From Irpex lacteus (lineage: Eukaryota; Basidiomycota; Agaricomycetes; Polyporales; Irpicaceae), in assembly GCA_001986395.2 (NCBI GenBank), contig MQVO02000309.1, forward strand, positions 1 through 10,576: DNA of 10,576 bases, given 5' to 3'. Positions 1 to 8,912 of this stretch are shown in pieces. The notes under the pieces were generated by a model. It ran no database searches. It had not been told where the DNA came from and worked only from the letters and a program-made list of their open reading frames with translations. The translations under genes were made by a program, and so were the position numbers. Positions within the stretch are counted from its first letter, which is position 1, and the number at the start of each line of letters is the position of its first letter.

Positions 1-428
1 AATCCTCTCCTCCATTGAAATAAATTTAAAGATTCTCCCTCCCTAAAAATAAAAGTTAAAATAAAAAGGATAAAGTGTGTTTTATTTAAATTGGTTAATG
101 TAAGCCCAATTTGTTTTTGACAGTTAATTCGATTAAACCTTTTTGATTATATAAGGATGTTTTTTAAACTTAATTTCTCTTCCATATCAAAAGGATAAGC
201 TTATCCTTTTTTTTTTTTTTAATAATTTGTATACAAATAAACGAATCACAACTTTATCCTCGAGTTAATATATACTATGGTTATTTGTCAGTATAGTTTA
301 TTGTTAGACACAAATAATACCCACTTTTAACTAAACTTTGGAGATATTACTATAGAAAAATATATTGTAACTCTTTAGTGTCGACATTAGTAACCTCCAC
401 TTTCATAAAAGTTTTTTAAACCTTTGCG
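1..428. other. AT-rich stretch, no gene recognised; possible intron sequence on the minus strand
   Basis: No reading frame of note was found on either strand. Because the cox1 exon at 540-881 is on the minus strand, this stretch lies downstream of it and could be the body of a group I intron. Minus-strand text around 376-396 and 340-360 loosely resembles group I core elements R and S, but I could not fold a convincing P3-P7 core, so this is only inference. The stretch also holds a 22-base perfect palindrome at 189-210 and a run of T at 207-220. Confidence 0.3.
189..210. repeat. 22-base perfect palindrome
   Basis: The half site AAAAGGATAAG is followed directly by its reverse complement, giving a perfect 22-base palindrome next to a run of T. 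It could form a loopless cruciform or RNA hairpin. A role as a processing or termination signal is possible but not shown. Confidence 0.6.
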
Positions 429-539
429 TTAATTAAATTTGCACTTTCGTCAACTGAGTTTAACTTGAAAGTATATCTCCCTAAAAACAGGTTTATCTTG
501 CTCCAAGTAAATAAAATGTTCAATGTATCTTTTGTCAAT
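429..539 (-). other. In-frame extension of the cox1 exon, probably intron sequence
   Basis: The minus-strand cox1 frame stays open past the conserved residues GLD for about 36 codons and stops at TAA (429-431). The residues after GLD no longer resemble cytochrome oxidase, which normally continues with a DTRAYF-type motif. It reads DIDKRYIEHF and ends in KCKFN. The likely meaning is that the exon ends near 537-545 and the frame runs on into an intron. Fungal cox1 introns often have reading frames fused to the upstream exon. No LAGLIDADG or GIY-YIG motif is visible, so any intron protein is truncated or absent. One TGA is read as Trp under code 4. Confidence 0.4.
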
Positions 540-881
<342 letters not shown>

Positions 882-944
882 TGATTATTACTATAACTAT
901 CCTCTTACAAGAATACTGAGAGTTATAGGGGGAGTAGAAGCAGT

Positions 945-1258
945 AGTCGTATTGTTAAAGAAACATTTGCTTTGCCCATATCCTCTGGATATTATTTTAG
1001 CTTTTATAGCTTTAGTTCAATTTACCCAGACCCCACAAAAACTAGTTAGAATTAATTATAATTCCTAGTTTTTTGGGAAGCTTTATTTTAATTAAATTGA
1101 GTGGTTTATCTCTCTTGTTTCTGCTCTTCTTTGTTGATGTGTAATTTCATTTGCACCTGGGTAACCATCGTAGACCACAACTATGGATTCATTCTTACAT
1201 TAGCAATTAGTAGTGTGGGTGTATTTGGTACTCTTCTTGCTGGAGACTATAATCAATA
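945..1258 (+). pseudogene. nad1: NADH dehydrogenase subunit 1 remnant, frameshifted and interrupted by a hairpin repeat
   Basis: This looks like a broken piece of the complex I membrane subunit ND1. The clearest part is the downstream end, which reads YGFILTLAISSVGVFGTLLAG, close to the ND1 segment with LAISSxGVYGxLLAGW. Upstream of it, in another frame (from 1096), lies ISLVSALLCWCVISFAPG with a TGA tryptophan, matching the preceding ND1 helix and P-G-P-like loop. Farther upstream, in yet another frame, RIVKETFALPISS resembles the ND1 KLxxKExxLP segment, but this match is weaker. The three pieces need at least two frame changes, and a hairpin repeat (1032-1077) sits between the first and second. 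After LLAG the frame departs from ND1 and stops at TAA (1256-1258). The gene piece therefore cannot make ND1. Confidence 0.55.
1032..1077. repeat. Hairpin repeat element, copy A
   Basis: Arms CCCACAAAAACTAG and CTAGTTTTTTGGG enclose an AT-rich centre that itself pairs (AGAATTA with TAATTC). It lies inside the nad1 remnant, which suggests that it inserted there. Confidence 0.75.
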
Positions 1259-1282
1259 AATCAATAATAATAAACTATTATA

Positions 1283-1309
1283 TTAATTCTTTTATTTTAG
1301 TTAAAAACC
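1283..1309. repeat. 27-base direct repeat, copy 1
   Basis: This is identical to 1942-1968. The second copy lies in the endonuclease remnant on the minus strand (codons for WFLTKIKEL), so this one is probably a stray piece of that gene followed by a G run. Confidence 0.75.
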
Positions 1310-1765
1310 GGGGGGGAACTGTTTACTGTATGTAACACTAACACAGTATTGAGTAGTTATATTTCTACAAAGTATACCCTACAATTACAATCTTAACAGA
1401 TATTAACAGAGATATTAACTTGTTATAAACTTCATAATGTTAAGTTATGATTAGGTATGGTAATAAAAAATGAGATATAAAGTAAGGAATAGTAAGCTTC
1501 TACTACTCAAACATATAAAAAAGTTTGGGGAAAGTATATTCACAGTAATATAATGTGCAGTTTGACAGTGTAAGTGTAGTAGTTTAGCTCTTATAACTAA
1601 AAATAAATTAAATTTGGGTCTCCCTATCTTATAATTTATTTCAGGAGAGAGGGAGTTACATTATAGAATACACATTCTTTTTGTTTACTTTTTCTTTAAG
1701 AGAACTGAAAAAACATAAAAACTACTCTAAGACTATTTAGATTACTAGCGAAACTATAAAAGTTG

Positions 1766-1817
1766 TATAACCCTTGGATTCGGTGGTTATAGAAAGCAAT
1801 GATCTCGTGATGCGAGA
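1766..1817. other. Two adjacent short hairpins
   Basis: TATAACC (1766-1772) can pair with GGTTATA (1785-1791), and TCTCG (1803-1807) with CGAGA (1813-1817). They are richer in GC than their surroundings. This could be a fragment of a structured RNA such as an intron domain or tRNA relic, but no complete fold was found. Confidence 0.3.
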
Positions 1818-1876
1818 AATTGACTAAGAGAAAAAATAATAAAAATGAATAAATTCAATATCTTTTTATTCTTTCA

Positions 1877-2113
1877 TTATACACAATTGATTAGTTTTGT
1901 AAGAGTTCAAATAAGTAATAAATTTAATTTGGGGGGAAGGGTTAATTCTTTTATTTTAGTTAAAAACCATTGATCTTTTCTATCCAATAAAACACCAGTA
2001 TATATATTTAGTTTAGTATTAATAGCTAAAGCTAAACTTTCTACATCTGATTTAGAATAACTGTTTGTGTATATTCTAACTCTATTTCTACCTTTATCAA
2101 AATTATATTTATT
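1877..2113 (-). pseudogene. LAGLIDADG homing endonuclease, C-terminal fragment
   Basis: The minus-strand frame reads FDKGRNRVRIYTNSYSKSDV, then ESLALAINTKLNIYTGVLLD and RKDQWFLTKIKEL. This pattern (RIYTNSYS, a valine/leucine-rich helix, a late R/K-x-QW strand) is typical of the last part of LAGLIDADG-type intron endonucleases, which cut DNA at intron-less target sites. No LAGLIDADG motif is included and the upstream end is a stop (2114-2116), so it is only the tail of a protein. The last codons before the stop (LTLPPKLN onward, to TAA at 1877-1879) are probably not native. I infer a decayed intron ORF. The exact subfamily is uncertain. Confidence 0.5.
1942..1968. repeat. 27-base direct repeat, copy 2
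   Basis: This is identical to 1283-1309. It lies within the endonuclease remnant and is probably the parent copy. Confidence 0.75.
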
Positions 2114-2340
2114 TTATATTTATCTTTTCTTTATGATTTTAATTTAGGTATATTCTATTTGTTAGCCGTATCATCTTTAGCAACTTAATTTATAAGGAAT
2201 ACTCTTAGCCGGATGCCGCCAGTACCAAAATAATAGTAAGTTGTGATTTATATTTTTTATATGAAAGTGTAAGCTTTTTACTTCTTTTATGTTGAGGACT
2301 CCAATTATTTAATAATAATACATATTATTTACTCTCCTGT

Positions 2341-2380
2341 GACTGTGTAATTTATTTAATTTTATTTTAAGTAGAGGGTC
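2341..2380. repeat. Junction repeat, copy 1 (40 bases)
   Basis: It begins GACTGTGTAA and ends TTATTTTAAGTAGAGGGTC. It is identical over 40 bases to 5370-5409, and marks the left end of unit 1. Confidence 0.9.
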
Positions 2381-2820
2381 CCCCTATTAAATTTTATTTA
2401 TTATCATAGCAATATATTTCTTATCTTATTACATCTTTATTAATTTAATTCATTTTATTTATTTTACACTTATAAATAGTAAACAATAATATTCCGTTTA
2501 TATTAGTTATAAATCAAATTAAAAATAGCAATCAATCCTATACACTAACCATTTTATGGAATTGTAGTATACCTAGCTATTTTAAAAACAAATTATTATA
2601 ATTTAATATAAACAAAAATTTAATATATAAAAATGGAAAATATATTAAAAAAAGGGAGGGTGTGATTTTTAATTAAATCAGCTACAGTACATCAATCTTT
2701 AAAATTAAAAAATTTTTACCCAAGGGACACTCTTATTTTACCAAAGAAAATAGTGATAAAAAGAAGAGTGACTTTATTATTTTTCTTCAATTAACTATAT
2801 TTTTATTCTTTAACATTACT

Positions 2821-2866
2821 CCCCAAAAAACTAGTTAGAATTATTTCTAATTCCTAGTTTTTTGGG
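2821..2866. repeat. Hairpin repeat element, copy B
   Basis: This is the best-preserved copy. A perfect 13-base outer stem, CCCAAAAAACTAG with CTAGTTTTTTGGG, surrounds an inner stem GAATTA/TAATTC with a short TTTC loop. Confidence 0.85.
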
Positions 2867-3275
2867 TCATTATTATTTATTATAATAGTTAAAATAACTT
2901 TATTATCTTTATTTTTCTTTATATTCTCTTTAATCTTTAGCTTTACTCAAAAGGGGCTAGTCGTAGTTCAAATGATCTAGTTTTAGTTAGTTAAATAAAG
3001 AAGATAGTAAAGTTACCTCTTCGATCTTTAGTTTCACTCATTAGACTGATTGCTAAAGTTCAAATTATTAATAGTTTGGGAATATAAACAAAAATTAAAT
3101 ATATAAAATGGAAGACTAACCGTCCACCTATTTTTTTTATTATCTAATTTATTTTGTTCCCTCCCTCCCTAATTCTTTTATTTAAATATAATATAAAATT
3201 TTACTATAATTCCTTACAAAAATAATGTAGACTTAGTTGCTCACTTAATCTTATTTACTTTATTTACTTAACCTT

Positions 3276-3314
3276 CCCAAAAAACTAATTATTTCTAATT
3301 CCTAGTTTTTTGGG
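3276..3314. repeat. Hairpin repeat element, copy C (shortened)
   Basis: The arms CCCAAAAAACTA and CTAGTTTTTTGGG are kept, but part of the left inner arm (the GTTAGA portion) is missing compared with copy B. Confidence 0.75.
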
Positions 3315-3447
3315 ATTAGCTAATTCAACTAAACTATTTTTTAATAAACTAACTAATGGTACTATAATTAAGAAATGTGCAAAGTATAGAACTGTATTTA
3401 TTTGTTAAAATTCTATAAATGAAAACTCTATAAATAAAATTTTTACG

Positions 3448-3663
3448 TTGCTCCACCTCCTAGATAAAGGACAAATTGGAGGTACTGTTTACGGACGTTA
3501 TGTTTCTTTAGTTTATACTTTATTCATGGAAAAACAAAATAATATTGTAACAGCCAATAAGAGATTATATCCTTTTACAGAAGTGAATCCGTTTATGAGT
3601 TGGAGTGAGAAATTGTCAATGGTTTTATACGGTGATTCACCTGAAGCTAAGATCTTAAGGTAA
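3448..3663 (+). CDS. Unrecognised 71-codon reading frame, probably a gene fragment (unit 1)
   Basis: The frame is open from 3409 to the TAA at 3661-3663. Position 3448 is a possible TTG start, and the first in-frame ATG is at 3526. The product is soluble in character, with no membrane helix, and reads GRYVSLVYTLFMEKQNN, then YPFTEVNPFMSWSEKLS and GDSPEAKILR. Its normal, varied codon content and absence of low-complexity sequence suggest that it derives from a real protein. It does not resemble respiratory subunits, which are mostly membrane proteins. A piece of a plasmid-type polymerase or other accessory mitochondrial protein is conceivable, but I cannot support a family. The stop falls within a 20-base repeat (3653-3672, again at 4265-4284), which suggests that the gene was cut there. 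It is unchanged in unit 2. Confidence 0.45.
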   Translation: MLHLLDKGQIGGTVYGRYVSLVYTLFMEKQNNIVTANKRLYPFTEVNPFMSWSEKLSMVLYGDSPEAKILR

Positions 3664-3672
3664 AATATAATT
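3653..3672. repeat. 20-base direct repeat, copy 1
   Basis: TCTTAAGGTAAAATATAATT overlaps the end of the 71-codon frame. It recurs at 4265-4284, just beyond hairpin copy D. Confidence 0.7.
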
Positions 3673-4193
3673 TACCATTTATATATACCTATAGTTAATT
3701 CTCTAATAATAATTTAATATAAAGATTAATAAATGCTAGTTAAAGTTTAATAGAGTTATATTTGGAATAGTAATAAATGAGTTATTAAATAAATTAGTAT
3801 ATCAGTGCAAAGTAAATAAAAAGTGAAAGAGAGAGTATAATTCTTTAGTCTTGCACAGAAAAAGAAAAAGAGTAAAGTAAAAAAAAAATCCTAGCAATAA
3901 GCTTATATAAAAATAACTATCTGTTTTTTAGTTGGAAATGGATTAGAGTTGTCATAAAGTTATAGGGCATATGTAACTAAGTAGTGCAGTGGTAAGAGGA
4001 AAGTGTGTATAGATTAAATATAATAAAAAATTAAAGTAGTGATATAAATTAAAATTATTTATTTTAACAGATTAAAATTTTACTATATTTATTTTCTTTA
4101 GTAAAGATTATTTACAAGGATAGGAGGATAAATCAAGAGAGTCAGTAATTAATTATCTAAGTTATACAGTTTACTTCTATGAACCTATACCCT
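3673..4193. other. AT-rich stretch without recognisable gene (unit 1)
   Basis: No coding homology was found. A piece near 3979-4000 (GTGCAGTGGTAAGAGG) resembles a tRNA D-arm, but no matching anticodon or T arm follows. Runs of A near 3861-3888 differ in length from the second unit. Confidence 0.4.
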
Positions 4194-4206
4194 CCCCAAA
4201 AAACAT

Positions 4207-4253
4207 CCCCAAAAACTAGGTATTATAAATAATTCTAACTAGTTTTTTTGGGG
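4207..4253. repeat. Hairpin repeat element, copy D, inverted
   Basis: CCCCAAAAACTAG pairs with CTAGTTTTTTTGGGG. The centre is the reverse complement of the type seen in copy B, so this copy has the opposite orientation. An extra CCCCAAAAAA piece at 4194-4203 looks like part of a second, nested copy. Confidence 0.75.
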
Positions 4254-4264
4254 ATTATTTCTAC

Positions 4265-4284
4265 TCTTAAGGTAAAATATAATT
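4265..4284. repeat. 20-base direct repeat, copy 2
   Basis: This is identical to 3653-3672. Confidence 0.7.
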
Positions 4285-4304
4285 AGAGCTGCAACCCTAG
4301 AATA

Positions 4305-5022
<718 letters not shown>

Positions 5023-5054
5023 GTACCTCCCCTATTCTTTTTATTAATAATTAC

Positions 5055-5335
5055 CTTCATTTGTTCGATCCACCGCATGTAGCTGTGAAGCTTCAGTCCT
5101 GTCAGAGGGTGAAGCCCGGAGAATAGAAGAAAGTAACCACTGTTGTCAGATCCCGTAGTGAAGTCATAACCAAAGTATTATAACCATCTGATGTGTGAAT
5201 CTTTACACGAGTGTTAAATAGTAGCCGCAGTGCTTCAAACAGTACTAGATGTGGACGTTGCTTCAGACTAAAACAGAAATCACCGTTGGACTTAATATGG
5301 AAGGATCCTTCAGCAATAGTAAATCCTACTACCAT
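5055..5335 (-). pseudogene. LAGLIDADG homing endonuclease, C-terminal fragment, frameshifted (unit 1)
   Basis: The minus-strand frame begins MVVGFTIAEGSFHIKSNGDF, which holds the second LAGLIDADG motif (VVGFTIAEGSF, normally preceded by W). It continues CFSLKQRPHLVLFEALRLLF and TSLRDLTTVVTFF, as in the C-terminal half of intron endonucleases. Near 5105-5115 the frame is lost. A one-step frame change restores the family ending HPLTGLKLHSYMRWIEQMK down to 5055. The 5' end is cut off by a half hairpin repeat (5336-5363), which supplies the bases just before the first codon. It is richer in GC than its surroundings. This is a decayed half-gene. It lies upstream of the cox1 fragment on the same strand, so it might come from the intron before that exon. 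Confidence 0.8.
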
Positions 5336-5363
5336 CCAAAAAAACTAGTTAGAATTATTTTAG
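5336..5363. repeat. Half hairpin repeat element, copy E
   Basis: Only the left arm CCAAAAAAACTAGTTAGAA and part of the centre are present. It abuts the broken 5' end of the endonuclease fragment. Confidence 0.7.
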
Positions 5364-5369
5364 GGTACA

Positions 5370-5409
5370 GACTGTGTAATTTATTTAATTTTATTTTAAG
5401 TAGAGGGTC
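5370..5409. repeat. Junction repeat, internal copy (unit 1)
   Basis: It is identical over 40 bases to 2341-2380 and 6201-6240. It lies seven bases after the half hairpin. Confidence 0.9.
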
Positions 5410-5537
5410 TATTTAACAATATAATTCTAACTAATACCCTTTGTGGAATATGGATAGACTAAGTAAATAGCTATCTTATTATTTATTCTAATTCTCTTTA
5501 ACCTAAAGGATAATAAATACTCTATTTATTTAACTGA

Positions 5538-5624
5538 GTGTCCTCCCTCCAATTAACTTGGGTTCCAAAGAGTTAAGATTAGTACTAGAGGGATTCCCCC
5601 TTGTGTCCTCCCTCCAATTAACTT
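5538..5624. repeat. 22-base direct repeat pair
   Basis: GTGTCCTCCCTCC followed by AATTAACTT occurs at 5538-5559 and 5603-5624, 43 bases apart. The same pair is in unit 2 at 9396-9417 and 9461-9482. Confidence 0.8.
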
Positions 5625-5650
5625 ACAAATAATAACTAAAGAATCAGAGT

Positions 5651-5698
5651 CCCAAAAACACTAGGAATTAGAATTCATTCTAATTAGTTTTTTGGGGG
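5651..5698. repeat. Hairpin repeat element, copy F, inverted
   Basis: CCCAAAAACACTAG pairs with CTAATTAGTTTTTTGGG with small irregularities. The inner arms GAATTAGAATT and ATTCTAATT pair. The orientation is opposite to copy B. Confidence 0.75.
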
Positions 5699-5962
5699 AT
5701 TGTTAGAATAAGAATAAATTTAATTAAACAATTAAAATAAATTAATGTTTGTTCTCTCAAAGATGAGTAAAGTTAAAGAATTTAAAGGGAGCTAGCGATT
5801 AATAATAAATAATCTTAGAATAATATTTTTATAATTATTTAACTCTTTTCCCTACTCTATTTATTTAACTCTTCAAAAGAATAATAGTTTATTGTAATCA
5901 CTCTCCACTCCACTTTAGTGGCTAGTGGCTTAATAAATTATTTAATTATTTTGGTAGGGGTT

Positions 5963-5986
5963 ATTAAAATTTAATTAAATTTTAAT
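5963..5986. repeat. 24-base perfect AT palindrome
   Basis: The half site ATTAAAATTTAA is followed by its reverse complement, just before the internal nad4 fragment. The same palindrome occurs at 9821-9844. Confidence 0.7.
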
Positions 5987-5987
5987 T

Positions 5988-6180
5988 AGGGCACCTATAA
6001 TAACATTAAGACAAACTGATCTGATAGTTATAGTAGCTTAGAGTTCTTTATCTCATATGGCTGTATGTATATTAAGTATATTCTCTTATAGTATCACAGG
6101 TTTAACTGGTAGTTTAGTATTATCAGTAGCTCATGGTTTTGTATCATCAGGTCTACTTATTAAAGTAGGAGAAAGGGGAA
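5988..6180 (+). pseudogene. nad4: NADH dehydrogenase subunit 4, internal fragment with TAG in frame (unit 1)
   Basis: The frame reads IITLRQTDL, then VIVA, a TAG (6039-6041), SSLSHMAVCILSIFSYSITG, LTGSLVLSVAHGFVSSGLL and IKVG. It matches the central ND4 segment TLRQTDLKxxxAYSSxSHM and the HGFVSSGLF helix, the proton-channel part of complex I. The stop replaces the tyrosine that is almost invariant in AYSS. After VG the match ends, and the frame runs into the junction repeat and stops at 6228-6230. The ND4 portion between this and the fragment at 4711-5022 (about 150 residues) is missing. It is a pseudogene unless the stop is edited or suppressed, for which there is no evidence. Confidence 0.8.
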
Positions 6181-6200
6181 TAAGATTAAAAAGAAAGAAA

Positions 6201-6240
6201 GACTGTGTAATTTATTTAATTTTATTTTAAGTAGAGGGTC
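6201..6240. repeat. Junction repeat at the unit 1 / unit 2 border
   Basis: This is identical over 40 bases to 2341-2380. The nad4 fragment frame of unit 1 runs into it. Confidence 0.9.
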
Positions 6241-6679
6241 CCCCTATTAAATTTTATTTATTATCATAGCAATATATTTCTTATCTTATTACATCTTTAT
6301 TAATTTAATTCATTTTATTTATTTTACACTTATAAATAGTAAACAATAATATTCCGTTTATATTAGTTATAAATCAAATTAAAAATAGCAATCAATCCTA
6401 TACACTAACCATTTTATGGAATTGTAGTATACCTAGCTATTTTAAAACAAATTATTATAATTTAATATAAACAAAAATTTAATATATAAAAATGGAAAAT
6501 ATATTAAAAAAAGGGAGGGTGTGATTTTTAATTAAATCAGCTACAGTACATCAATCTTTAAAATTAAAAAATTTTTACCCAAGGGACACTCTTATTTTAC
6601 CAAAGAAAATAGTGATAAAAAGAAGAGTGACTTTATTATTTTTCTTCAATTAACTATATTTTTATTCTTTAACATTACT

Positions 6680-6725
6680 CCCCAAAAAACTAGTTAGAAT
6701 TATTTCTAATTCCTAGTTTTTTGGG
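6680..6725. repeat. Hairpin repeat element, copy B of unit 2
   Basis: It is identical to 2821-2866. Confidence 0.85.
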
Positions 6726-7133
6726 TCATTATTATTTATTATAATAGTTAAAATAACTTTATTATCTTTATTTTTCTTTATATTCTCTTTAATCTTTAGC
6801 TTTACTCAAAAGGGCTAGTCGTAGTTCAAATGATCTAGTTTTAGTTAGTTAAATAAAGAAGATAGTAAAGTTACCTCTTCGATCTTTAGTTTCACTCATT
6901 AGACTGATTGCTAAAGTTCAAATTATTAATAGTTTGGGAATATAAACAAAAATTAAATATATAAAATGGAAGACTAACCGTCCACCTATTTTTTTTATTA
7001 TCTAATTTATTTTGTTCCCTCCCTCCCTAATTCTTTTATTTAAATATAATATAAAATTTTACTATAATTCCTTACAAAAATAATGTAGACTTAGTTGCTC
7101 ACTTAATCTTATTTACTTTATTTACTTAACCTT

Positions 7134-7173
7134 CCCCAAAAAACTAATTATTTCTAATTCCTAGTTTTTTGGG
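7134..7173. repeat. Hairpin repeat element, copy C of unit 2
   Basis: As at 3276-3314, but with four C at the start instead of three. Confidence 0.75.
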
Positions 7174-7306
7174 ATTAGCTAATTCAACTAAACTATTTTT
7201 TAATAAACTAACTAATGGTACTATAATTAAGAAATGTGCAAAGTATAGAACTGTATTTATTTGTTAAAATTCTATAAATGAAAACTCTATAAATAAAATT
7301 TTTACG

Positions 7307-7522
7307 TTGCTCCACCTCCTAGATAAAGGACAAATTGGAGGTACTGTTTACGGACGTTATGTTTCTTTAGTTTATACTTTATTCATGGAAAAACAAAATA
7401 ATATTGTAACAGCCAATAAGAGATTATATCCTTTTACAGAAGTGAATCCGTTTATGAGTTGGAGTGAGAAATTGTCAATGGTTTTATACGGTGATTCACC
7501 TGAAGCTAAGATCTTAAGGTAA
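7307..7522 (+). CDS. Unrecognised 71-codon reading frame, probably a gene fragment (unit 2)
   Basis: The protein is identical to the one at 3448-3663, with the same possible TTG start and no ATG near the beginning (first in-frame ATG at 7385). Although neighbouring non-coding DNA differs by indels between the units, this frame is unchanged. At this level of identity that says little about selection. The family is not recognised. It is soluble in type and is probably the end or middle of an accessory protein. Confidence 0.45.
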   Translation: MLHLLDKGQIGGTVYGRYVSLVYTLFMEKQNNIVTANKRLYPFTEVNPFMSWSEKLSMVLYGDSPEAKILR

Positions 7523-7531
7523 AATATAATT

Positions 7532-8052
7532 TACCATTTATATATACCTATAGTTAATTCTCTAATAATAATTTAATATAAAGATTAATAAATGCTAGTT
7601 AAAGTTTAATAGAGTTATATTTGGAATAGTAATAAATGAGTTATTAAATAAATTAGTATATCAGTGCAAAGTAAATAAAAAGTGAAAGAGAGAGTATAAT
7701 TCTTTAGTCTTGCACAGAAAAAGAAAAAAAGAGTAAAGTAAAAAAAAATCCTAGCAATAAGCTTATATAAAAATAACTATCTGTTTTTTAGTTGGAAATG
7801 GATTAGAGTTGTCATAAAGTTATAGGGCATATGTAACTAAGTAGTGCAGTGGTAAGAGGAAAGTGTGTATAGATTAAATATAATAAAAAATTAAAGTAGT
7901 GATATAAATTAAAATTATTTATTTTAACAGATTAAAATTTTACTATATTATTTTCTTTAGTAAAGATTATTTACAAGGATAGGAGGATAAATCAAGAGAG
8001 TCAGTAATTAATTATCTAAGTTATACAGTTTACTTCTATGAACCTATACCCC
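7532..8052. other. AT-rich stretch without recognisable gene (unit 2)
   Basis: This is a copy of 3673-4193, with differences in A-run length near 7730-7748. No gene was recognised. Confidence 0.4.
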
Positions 8053-8064
8053 CCCAAAAAACAT

Positions 8065-8112
8065 CCCCAAAAACTAGGTATTATAAATAATTCTAACTAG
8101 TTTTTTTTGGGG
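8065..8112. repeat. Hairpin repeat element, copy D of unit 2
   Basis: As at 4207-4253, with one more T in the right arm. Confidence 0.75.
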
Positions 8113-8163
8113 ATTATTTCTACTCTTAAGGTAAAATATAATTAGAGCTGCAACCCTAGAATA

Positions 8164-8355
8164 CTAAAGTATTAGAGTTAGGCCTGAAACAGCATTCAGA
8201 GGAAAGTGTAGCTTTATTATTGGGTATACTAGCTTACCTGTGGAAGAACGACGGCCACGAGGAGTGTAAAGATGTCCATCACCTTCAATCATACCAGCCA
8301 GCTGAGCTGGTGATACTGTAAAGCATGATGTTAGTACTGTAGGTACTACAGCCAT
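8164..8355 (-). pseudogene. LAGLIDADG homing endonuclease, N-terminal fragment (unit 2)
   Basis: This is the same 63-residue frame as at 4305-4496, with the first motif [11 protein letters not shown]. The region just upstream on the minus strand lacks one A compared with unit 1, so the cox1-derived frame overlaps it for longer (to 8285) but still in a different frame. It is a truncated relic of an intron endonuclease. Confidence 0.75.
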
Positions 8356-8401
8356 TGTGAGACAGATTCAGTTGTCTAGAAAGGAAGAACGAATTGGAAA
8401 T

Positions 8402-8524
8402 ACCCATACCTTGTTCTACGAATACACTTGCTACGATAAGAACGATAGCAGGTGGTAGAATCCAGAATGATACGTTGTTCAGTCGAGGGAATGCCATATC
8501 AGGAGCCCCAATCAGGATAGGATC
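8402..8524 (-). pseudogene. cox1: cox1 exon fragment (unit 2)
   Basis: This is the same fragment as at 4544-4666: [13 protein letters not shown] to VEQGMG. Because of a one-base deletion downstream, the open frame from the ATG at 8495-8497 continues to 8285. The residues after EQGMG are not cytochrome oxidase and are only a read-through into intron or endonuclease sequence. Confidence 0.85.
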
Positions 8525-8561
8525 TAATTTTATTTTAAGTAGATTAAAAAAGTATTGATTG
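8525..8561. repeat. 37-base repeat containing TTATTTTAAGTA, copy 2
   Basis: It is identical to 4667-4703 and 10075-10111, and again separates the cox1 and nad4 fragments. Confidence 0.85.
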
Positions 8562-8568
8562 AAGGGGG

Positions 8569-8880
8569 GAAAGCTTTATAGTTGTGAAGGTCTATGCTAA
8601 TTATATTACCCTAACTATCTCTACAGTAGTATTAATTCTATCACTACAGATATGGTATTCCTTCTATATTTCTTTAAGTTAATATAAAGCAGTAGAGGAT
8701 TATGTTACCTTATTGTCATCTACATATGGAGCCATTAATCTATACATAGTTATACTTACTACCTTTATAACGCCTATCTATGTACTAGCTAGTTGGAATA
8801 ATGTATATCATAATGTACCTGCATTTATAATTGCTATATTTGTAGTGCTAGATATTCTTCTTTTTGATATTTTATTTTAA
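8569..8880 (+). pseudogene. nad4: NADH dehydrogenase subunit 4, N-terminal fragment with in-frame stop (unit 2)
   Basis: This is a copy of 4711-5022. The in-frame TAA is at 8680-8682 and the end at 8878-8880. The same premature stop in both units shows that it arose before the duplication or is shared by conversion. Confidence 0.75.
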
Positions 8881-8912
8881 GTACCTCCCCTATTCTTTTT
8901 ATTAATAATTAC

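Larger units (their letters stand above)
1259..1876. other. AT-rich stretch without recognisable gene
   Basis: No coding homology was seen. It contains a run of seven G (1310-1316), a 27-base repeat shared with 1942-1968, and two small adjacent hairpins at 1766-1791 and 1803-1817. No tRNA cloverleaf could be built. Confidence 0.4.
2381..3408. other. AT-rich non-coding stretch of unit 1
   Basis: No gene was recognised. It holds hairpin repeats at 2821-2866 and 3276-3314, and a near-repeat of about 31 bases at 2608-2638 and 3083-3113, both containing ATATAAAAATGGAA or a close variant. C/T-rich runs occur near 3157-3171. Confidence 0.5.
5410..5987. other. AT-rich stretch without gene (unit 1)
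   Basis: No coding homology was seen. It contains a 22-base direct repeat (5538-5559 and 5603-5624), hairpin copy F (5651-5698) and a 24-base palindrome (5963-5986). Confidence 0.5.
6241..7267. other. AT-rich non-coding stretch of unit 2
   Basis: This is a copy of 2381-3408, with hairpin repeats at 6680-6725 and 7134-7173. No gene was recognised. Confidence 0.5.

Noticed and set aside
883..1068. Plus-strand frame of about 60 codons reading IGGVEAVVVLLKKH
   Set aside because: It has no ATG, overlaps the nad1-like frame and ends within the hairpin repeat. It may be part of the decayed nad1 in another phase, but was not called separately.
1310..1316. Run of seven G as a possible G-quadruplex or GC cluster
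   Set aside because: It is a single run without partners; four G tracts are not present nearby.
2197..2226. Possible group I intron core (AGCCGGATGCCGCC region)
   Set aside because: It shows slight likeness to core elements on the minus strand, but no consistent pairings were found.
3960..4015. tRNA-like piece (GTGCAGTGGTAAGAGG) and its copy near 7820-7875
   Set aside because: Only a D-arm-like string is present; no anticodon stem, T arm or acceptor pairing could be matched.
8285..8401. Continuation of the cox1 fragment frame as a 70-residue protein
   Set aside because: Only the first part is cox1; the rest reads antisense-independent intron and endonuclease DNA in the wrong frame and is broken in unit 1 by one base.
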